A stretch of DNA of 64,000 bases, from positions 18,829,411 to 18,893,410 of the forward strand of contig NC_067203.1 in assembly GCF_026262505.1 (NCBI RefSeq), given 5' to 3'. Positions 58,107-64,000 of this stretch are shown here, piece after piece. The stretch comes from Trichomonas vaginalis G3 (lineage: Eukaryota; Parabasalia; Trichomonadida; Trichomonadidae). Made by a program: the position numbers and the translations under genes. The notes beneath the pieces are model-generated. The model did no database searches, had not been told where the DNA came from, and worked only from the letters and a program-made list of their open reading frames with translations. Position 1 is the first letter of the stretch. Each line of letters opens with the position of its first letter.

Positions 58107-58936
58107 CTGAAATTAATTTTTGGTTTTTACAATGAAAGAAAAAATCATGCTCAAAATAATTATCAGATATATAATACTTATGCTGTATAGATTCGGAAAA
58201 TGTAAATGAAATGTCAATAGGTCAATCAAAAATTCGAAAAACAAATTTTCTCGATTTGATAGAACATCTGAAGAAGACTATATTAAAATAGGTCATATCA
58301 AGAGTAGATATTTTTGCTGCCGATCTTTGAATCATCGAATTCAAGAAATTAATGGGGTTTACATTACTGATACATAACATAGTTAATAATACTTAACATA
58401 TGTTTTAAAAGCTAATTCATTTGTACCATCATGATTTGTTGATATTTTAAGATAAAATCTCATTTGCTTACGCCAAAAGCATCATGATATATCTAGTTTA
58501 AAGAGAAATCACTTAAATTGATCAATGCAAGAGGACATCGAACAATATTGGTCTAATTTAATACAATATTTCTAAAGATCGGTGTTAAAATTAGAAAAAT
58601 GCAGGAATTATTATCTCTATGATAGATGATATGACGAAACCTCACTTAAATAAAGATGAATAAAACTCAATAAAATGTCATTAATTCTTATCTTTTGATT
58701 CAACTGGAACTCGGAGAGATATTTTTATATCATGTAATCTTAAAATATTTTTCATCAAAGATAATAATGGAACATAGAACAAAAAAGGAGAGAAAAAAAA
58801 TGTTGGTAGAAGCTTGAAAAATCAAATGAAAAATGACGAAATAGTATAAGACAGTATGCTTAAAGCTTTAAATATGGCAATTAAACAGTATGAATCATTT
58901 GGGGAAAAAAAAATGTTGAATTAAAATTGAAAAAAA
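58107..58936. other. Intergenic, no gene recognised
   Basis: AT-rich gap of 830 bases between two same-strand genes with no sign of an extra gene or RNA. Confidence 0.5.
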
Positions 58937-59533
58937 TTAGCAACCGCAGCCGCCATCATTATTCTGCTTTGCCTGAGATGTTGTTGATGTTTTTGCGGTA
59001 ATTTGGCCATTTTCAGCTCTTTCGTAAACAGATTTTGTTGCACGGTAAAATGCCTCTTGGACATTATCGCCTCCGCGAGCAGATGTCTCTAGGTAGAGGA
59101 GCTGGTGAGTGTTAGCGAAGGAGGTGGCCTCTGAAGTTGTAACGGCGCGTGAGGATGCCATATCCAATTTATTTCCGATAAGTGTAACGGATGCGTTTGG
59201 ATCGCAAAGTGTGTGGACATCGTTGAGCCAAAATGCGAGATCGTCAAATGATTTACGATCTGTGATATCGTAAACCATAATGACACCAACAGCGTGTCTG
59301 AAATAGGATTTAGCAATTGACCTGAACTTCTCCTGTCCTGCAGTATCCCAGATTTGGAGCTTTACTGGATTGCCATCCACTTCAATTACAGTTGACAGGT
59401 ATTCGACACCAATTGTTGATTGATTTTCTGTGTTGAATGTGCCATCAATGAGACGAGAAAGAAGAGATGTTTTTCCGACACCACTTGATCCAATGACAAT
59501 GAATTTGAAGTTGTATTTATAATCAACGCTCAT
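58937..59533 (-). CDS. Rab-family small GTPase
   Basis: A 198-residue Rab for membrane traffic. P-loop GSSGVGKTSL, switch I TIGVEYLS, DxxG WDTAGQEKFRSIAK, NKxD motif GNKLD, the SAK-type motif ETSAR and the C-terminal CGC prenylation site are present. It resembles the Rab2/4/14 group. It differs from the other Rab in this window over much of its length, so this is not a local duplication. Confidence 0.95.
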   Translation of the reverse strand: MSVDYKYNFKFIVIGSSGVGKTSLLSRLIDGTFNTENQSTIGVEYLSTVIEVDGNPVKLQIWDTAGQEKFRSIAKSYFRHAVGVIMVYDITDRKSFDDLAFWLNDVHTLCDPNASVTLIGNKLDMASSRAVTTSEATSFANTHQLLYLETSARGGDNVQEAFYRATKSVYERAENGQITAKTSTTSQAKQNNDGGCGC

Positions 59534-59880
59534 AAAACTGTCACTTTTAAAATTTGAGAAATTATGTGACTAAACATTTAAATATTATTGAACTATTAAA
59601 AGCATGATGGATTCGGATTTTTCATAAAATTTATTTGCCATAAACCGATGGAGAATTTCTAGAAGATTATTTTCATTTTTTTTGATTTCAAATTTTTTTT
59701 GGAAAAATTTTTAGTGTTAATTCGAAATTTTAAATGTGTAGATCGATGTAATAAAATACATAAAAACATTTGCATCACTCAAAACTAAGTTTTATGATAA
59801 ATAAATTTTTATTTCTAAGAAATATGGGTGTTTTTTATAACCATTAATATGAATGCCTGGAACTCATTGAATAAAATGAT
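59534..59880. other. Intergenic between divergent genes
   Basis: About 350 AT-rich bases with the promoters of the Rab and PRP46 genes. An initiator-like tcattgaat lies at 59864. Confidence 0.5.
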
Positions 59881-61185
59881 ATGGCGGGTATAAAATCGGT
59901 TAAGGGTGTGTTTCTATTTGAAATTGGACAATCTATGATGATTTTCTTTGACAATTTACATGACAAAAAATTCAACATTTTTAAAATTATGGATCTAGCT
60001 AATTTAATTTCATCGAACAAACAGAGGACAAATGAATTATATGGTGCAACTAGATTTGTTCTACCAAAATCTTCCTTAATGGAAGCAATGTATTCAGATT
60101 TATCTTTCGAAACTCAAACTACAACGAATAAATTCCTTCCAAAGTCACAAAAAGAAATAAACATCGAGAAGATAGCTCCAGCGCCTGTTATTGATGAAAG
60201 ACCTGATAGAGCTCGCCAAAATTTAGTCGAAGATGGAATTGCTGCCAAACCTCATCGTAATTGGTACAACTATTGTGTATTGACAGGACATGCAGCATGG
60301 GTCAAAGCAATTTCAGTTGATCAATCCAATGAATTTTTCGTAACTGGTTCTACAGACAGAATGATTAAGTTTTGGCGCCTTGCTGAACGCGAATTAACTA
60401 ACACTCTAACAGGCCATACAGGTGCTGTTCTTGATTTATGTTTATCTAAACAAGGATTTCCATATCTTTATTCTGTTGGAGACGCCAAAGAAGTTTACAA
60501 TTGGGACCTCAATATGAATTCAATTATACGAAGATTCTTCGGCCATGGTAGTGGCGTTTACTGCGTTGATGAACATCCGAGTCTTCCAATTATTGCAACA
60601 GGATCACGCGATTCAACGGTCAGAGTATGGGATTTACGAACTCAGAGTTCAGTTTTTACTCTCGAAGGTCATGAAAGAACCGTTTTTGACGTAATGTTTT
60701 TACAAGATGAAAGTCATTTAGTTACAGCATCAGCGGATAGCAGAATAAGAATCTGGGACCTGAAAACAGGTAAAATGAGTGCAGTTCTCACTAACCACAA
60801 GAAGACAATTCGAAAATTATCTGCTCATCCAAGATTATTCTCTTTCGTCAGCGCTTCTGCTGATGCAATCTTCCAATGGAACGGACAAGATGCTAAACTA
60901 TACAGAGAGTTCAAATCCCACGAAGCCGTCATAACAGGACTCGCAATAAATGAAGATGGAGTTATGGTAACAAGTGGCGACGATGGCTCATTGAAATTCT
61001 GGGATTTCGACAGCGGAACATGCTTCCAGGAAACATCAACTGTCGTACAACCTGGAAGTCTCGCTGCAGAAAAGGGAATTTTGGATATTTCGTTTGATAA
61101 AACAGGAACAAGATTGATTACTTGTGAAATGGACAAAACTGTTAAACTATGGAGAGAAGTTGACGAAAATGGAAAGCCATATTGA
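59881..61185 (+). CDS. PRP46: PRP46/PLRG1 WD40 splicing factor (Prp19 complex)
   Basis: A 434-residue homologue of PLRG1/Prp46/PRL1. It has a helical N-terminus (to about 130) and seven WD repeats (135-430), for example GHAAWVKAISVDQSNEFFVT, TGSRDSTVRVWDLR and SADSRIRIWDLKTG, with the last repeat (VVQPGSLAAEKGILDISF) having the family-specific PGSL segment. Prp46 is a core part of the Prp19-associated complex in the active spliceosome. The annotated ATG gives an N-terminus with a hydrophobic start; an in-frame ATG at 59989 (MDLANLISSNKQRTNELYG) would match the family better. A short out-of-frame ATG at 59876 precedes it. Confidence 0.93.
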   Translation: MAGIKSVKGVFLFEIGQSMMIFFDNLHDKKFNIFKIMDLANLISSNKQRTNELYGATRFVLPKSSLMEAMYSDLSFETQTTTNKFLPKSQKEINIEKIAPAPVIDERPDRARQNLVEDGIAAKPHRNWYNYCVLTGHAAWVKAISVDQSNEFFVTGSTDRMIKFWRLAERELTNTLTGHTGAVLDLCLSKQGFPYLYSVGDAKEVYNWDLNMNSIIRRFFGHGSGVYCVDEHPSLPIIATGSRDSTVRVWDLRTQSSVFTLEGHERTVFDVMFLQDESHLVTASADSRIRIWDLKTGKMSAVLTNHKKTIRKLSAHPRLFSFVSASADAIFQWNGQDAKLYREFKSHEAVITGLAINEDGVMVTSGDDGSLKFWDFDSGTCFQETSTVVQPGSLAAEKGILDISFDKTGTRLITCEMDKTVKLWREVDENGKPY

Positions 61186-61360
61186 TAATTTGTTTGTATA
61201 GATAAATAAATTGTTTGTATTTATTCATATTAATTTATTTTGTTATTAATTAATATGAATAATAAATATATGTTTATTTTTATTGATTCATTAATGAACG
61301 AATAAAAGAAGAATTGATTGGAAATAAGAATAGTGTTAATTTTAATATAATAGTCTGGGG
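61186..61360. other. 3' flank of PRP46
   Basis: AT-rich sequence with probable 3' UTR and poly(A) region. No gene. Confidence 0.4.
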
Positions 61361-61627
61361 TTAGATTATATTACTCTGCTCCAATAGATAATCTCTTACA
61401 TTATATTTTGCAACTGAGAGTGGAATCCATCCATAATCATTCTTTGTTTCTTTATCAGCTCCAAAAGAGATAAGATATTTAACAATTTCATGATGACTTT
61501 TTCATGATGCATAAATGAGTGGAGTTAATCCATCTCTAGATTTTGTTTCTTTATCGCAGTTACATTTAATAAGTGATTTGACAAGTTTAAAATTACCTTT
61601 GTCGCTTGAATATAAAGTACATTCTTA
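61361..61627 (-). pseudogene. Ankyrin-repeat gene fragment
   Basis: On the minus strand, two to three ankyrin repeats can be read (KGNFKLVKSLIKCNCDKETK, DGLTPLIYAS, HHEIVKYLISFGADKETKND). The frame is closed by TGA at 61502-61504 in the middle of a repeat and runs to TAA at 61361-61363. There is no start codon and the repeats begin abruptly. The sequence type is that of the very large trichomonad ankyrin family, so this is a dead fragment of one. Confidence 0.85.
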
Positions 61628-62364
61628 TCATATTTTTGTAATTTTAAAAGATAGGCATCCAACTTATACATTGATAAATTGCAATATGATAGAGAAGATA
61701 GAGGTACTGTACTAGTTTAAGTTTATTCACGATCTCTACATAGCTTGTTGACAAGATATTGACAAATTTTTTATGAACTACATTCCTGAACACCAAACAA
61801 ACAAAATCTCCCAGCAGAGTTGCAAAATCTATTATTTTTAAATGCATAAACATGAATACATGATAATCTCTCGGTTAATTAACAATTTTTATCTCTCGGT
61901 TATTTAGTTAGACAAATTATTCTATATTTAGAATTACTTCTTTGAATAATTTCAATTGGATTGGAGACTAAGTTTTTCGATAAACTTCTTCTCATGAATT
62001 TGATTCAAATTCCTATGAAAATGTTTTTTCACCTTCTCTTTTAATAAACTGTGCACTCAAAATGCAATTAAAACCGAAATATATTGTTTGCATCCCCAAT
62101 AATCTGATGATTTTTAACATTCCTAAAAAAAAAAAAACTCTTATCAGAATTTTGAATTACTTACGAAGATTGATTACAATGCATCATATTTATTTTCATT
62201 TCAAACCGTTTCAATCCAATCAATTGATTTTTTTCCCCAAGTTATTTTTGATAATAAAAAGATTTCCGAACTTTATTGATCGGATAAGTTTTTATAATCT
62301 TTTCAATTTTTGAATACATCAAAATGTATTCTTGGCAGGATGTCAGATCATTTTTTAGCTGCTA
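61628..62364. other. Intergenic, no gene recognised
   Basis: AT-rich, 740 bases. The tcattttttagctgcta directly before the lysozyme ATG fits the trichomonad initiator (TCA-Py-W-T-W) 15-17 bases upstream. Confidence 0.55.
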
Positions 62365-62973
62365 ATGGTTGCAACGCCATTCAAGGTTATAGACATTAGT
62401 GTCTGGCAAGGAGACATCGATTTCAATGCTGCCCGCGATCAATCCGGCATCCAGGGTGTCATGATTCGCTGTGGTTATGGTTCTGCTGATCCTTCTCAAG
62501 TTGATAAGCAATTTGTGAACCATATCAGAGCCGCTATTGCATGCAACATGCTCATTGGTATCTACCACTATGGTTACGCCGAGAATGTTCAAGAGGCTGA
62601 AAACGAAGCTGATTTTGCACTTTCTATCATTGAACCATACAAACAATACATCACATTACCTGTTGCTTATGATATTGAGGATCCAACAATGAATGTAGGA
62701 CGAGATCTAGTTGGGCAAATGGCTGTGGCGTTCGCAAATCGTATAAGGGCAGCTGGATACAGAGCTATGACATATTGCAATTTGAATTGGGCTACTAATT
62801 ATATAAATATGGATTGGATTAACAATGCTGGTATTGATGTTTGGATGGCGCAATATAACTCACAATGCACATATTGGGGACCCTACACAATGTGGCAGTT
62901 CACTGATGCTCAGCCAATCGGCGGTTACTACGCTGGTGTCGATTGTTCTTGGTGCTATGTTGCATATGCTTAA
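62365..62973 (+). CDS. GH25 lysozyme (N,O-diacetylmuramidase)
   Basis: A 202-residue glycosyl hydrolase family 25 enzyme that cuts bacterial peptidoglycan. The family start VIDISVWQGDIDF (D10), the catalytic DxE motif in AYDIEDP (D103/E105) and the late WMAQYN and VDCSW elements are present in order. No signal peptide is seen and an in-frame TAG lies three codons upstream, so the start is sure. GH25 is a bacterial/phage family and its presence here indicates lateral transfer; in trichomonads it may serve attack on vaginal or gut bacteria, as inference. Without a leader it may be exported unconventionally or act in phagolysosomes. Confidence 0.95.
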   Translation: MVATPFKVIDISVWQGDIDFNAARDQSGIQGVMIRCGYGSADPSQVDKQFVNHIRAAIACNMLIGIYHYGYAENVQEAENEADFALSIIEPYKQYITLPVAYDIEDPTMNVGRDLVGQMAVAFANRIRAAGYRAMTYCNLNWATNYINMDWINNAGIDVWMAQYNSQCTYWGPYTMWQFTDAQPIGGYYAGVDCSWCYVAYA

Positions 62974-63535
62974 ATTTCATTAAGAAACTTAAATGATTAT
63001 AAGTTTTTTTACACTCTTAGATTATTTTTACTGGGAATGCCTTATCCATTGATTTACTATAGATAATAGTTCAATTTATTTAATAATCATATTTTCCAGC
63101 AATTCATCCATATTGCAGAAATCCAATGGGTCTCTAATATACATAAACATAATATTATTCTAATACTTATGAGAATAATTAACTGAAACAGAAACATTTC
63201 ATATCACATTAATGATATATAGACAAAATAGTTAGAATTATATAGATATAACATTAGTATAATGTTCTGCTAACTCATAATGATTGAAAACAGAGAAAAT
63301 AATTGGGTCTATTACATTTTGTTTCAAATACTGTCATTCAACTAAAATTGTAATAAGTGATACGAGAACTTTCAATTCAGATCATTTCATAAAAAAATGA
63401 TTAGATTTACGAAATTTCAATTTTGTTTTTAGGTATTATTTCAAAATTTCTATTGTGATTTGAATGTACTAAGTATGTACATTATACAAATATCAAATTT
63501 AACATTAAAAAAAAAAAACGCGCCAAAAAGTGTCA
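62974..63535. other. Intergenic, no gene recognised
   Basis: AT-rich, 560 bases. A run of 12 A lies at 63507-63518, shortly before the next gene. Nothing else recognised. Confidence 0.5.
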
Positions 63536-64000
63536 ATGTCTAAGTCTTTAGGTATCCAATCTATTATTAAAGATAGTGGATATCGAATTATATCGAATTT
63601 AATATCTGGGTTAAGCACAAAAGCTGATCCAGATGTCATATCCAATAGAATTATACTAACAATTGAAAATAGTGACCCATATCTCTTTGTATCCACAATG
63701 AGATCTATTATTGACACTATCTCAAAACAAAACACGTCAGATATTCACAAAAATCAACTTATTCACTGCTCAAACAAATTAATCGAAAATTTCGTTAATT
63801 CCTCTCAGTTCCATTCATTTATTGGCATGATATTCAATAACACCAAGACAATTCCTCCCATAATCTCTCAGCTTGATATTAAAAATGCTTTAGCAATTCT
63901 CGTTTTTTCAGAAAATACGGCATTTTTTGAAGAAGCAAAAGCCTATATCTCATCTACAATCATTCCAAAACTAACACCTAGTGATTACGAAAATCTTCCT
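63536..64000 (+). CDS. Helical repeat-type protein, cut by the window end
   Basis: An open frame of 155 codons with no stop before the window ends. It begins MSKSLGIQSIIKDSGYRIIS and is helical (ISNRIILTIENSDPYLFVST, then KLIENFVNSSQFHSFIGMIF) in a way consistent with HEAT/ARM-type or other alpha-solenoid proteins. The leader TGTCAATG gives an initiator-like TCA at the start. No family can be named from this part. Confidence 0.7.
   Translation, partial: MSKSLGIQSIIKDSGYRIISNLISGLSTKADPDVISNRIILTIENSDPYLFVSTMRSIIDTISKQNTSDIHKNQLIHCSNKLIENFVNSSQFHSFIGMIFNNTKTIPPIISQLDIKNALAILVFSENTAFFEEAKAYISSTIIPKLTPSDYENLP

Overview
The window is nuclear DNA of a parabasalid protist, most likely a trichomonad (Trichomonas or Tritrichomonas; I cannot fix the species). 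Signs are the AT-rich intron-less genes on both strands, short intergenic regions, Rab GTPases, a GP63-like surface metalloprotease, a bacterial-type GH25 lysozyme, an ankyrin-repeat relic of the kind abundant in trichomonads, and above all a giant Maverick/Polinton element.

Layout. 1-600 holds a GC-rich tandem array of eight hairpins. 900-2960 is the edge or relic of a divergent Polinton with its own capsid-like gene. 3960-24790 is host sequence: coiled-coil proteins, the paralogous 18S rRNA-processing PIN proteins FCF1 and UTP23 as convergent neighbours, a Rab, a second hairpin array (8671-8996), a 2045-residue Furry/Tao3-like protein, a C2-like protein, an ArsB-type transporter with an in-frame stop, a small two-TM protein and a possible kinetochore protein. 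49633-64000 is again host sequence: a coiled-coil protein, GP63-like protease, divergent Hsp70, importin-beta-like karyopherin, Rab, the splicing factor PRP46/PLRG1, an ankyrin pseudogene, the lysozyme and a gene cut by the window end.

24865-49357 is one complete 24.5-kb Polinton. It has 73-bp terminal inverted repeats that begin with exactly 27 A (left) and end with exactly 27 T (right), and a perfect 6-bp target duplication (aatcta). It carries protein-primed-type DNA polymerase B, A32-like packaging ATPase, retroviral-type integrase, SF3/D5-like helicase, double-jelly-roll major capsid and candidate minor capsid genes, plus accessory genes: three KilA-N genes (one with a T5orf172 nuclease-like domain), an HNH endonuclease, a Dam-type adenine methyltransferase, small amphipathic virion-like proteins and a phage-tail-fibre-like protein. 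I found no adenovirus-type protease.

The element is decaying unevenly. Almost every gene of the left capsid/helicase block and the integrase carries single-base frameshifts, while the polymerase, ATPase, fibre and right-half accessory genes are open. Dispersed internal repeats (a 21-bp array with a 210-bp higher-order period, a palindromic module in four copies, 25-bp direct repeats next to the right end) look like replication or expression elements. The most intriguing unexplained signals are the two hairpin arrays and the tail-fibre-like gene in a eukaryotic Polinton.
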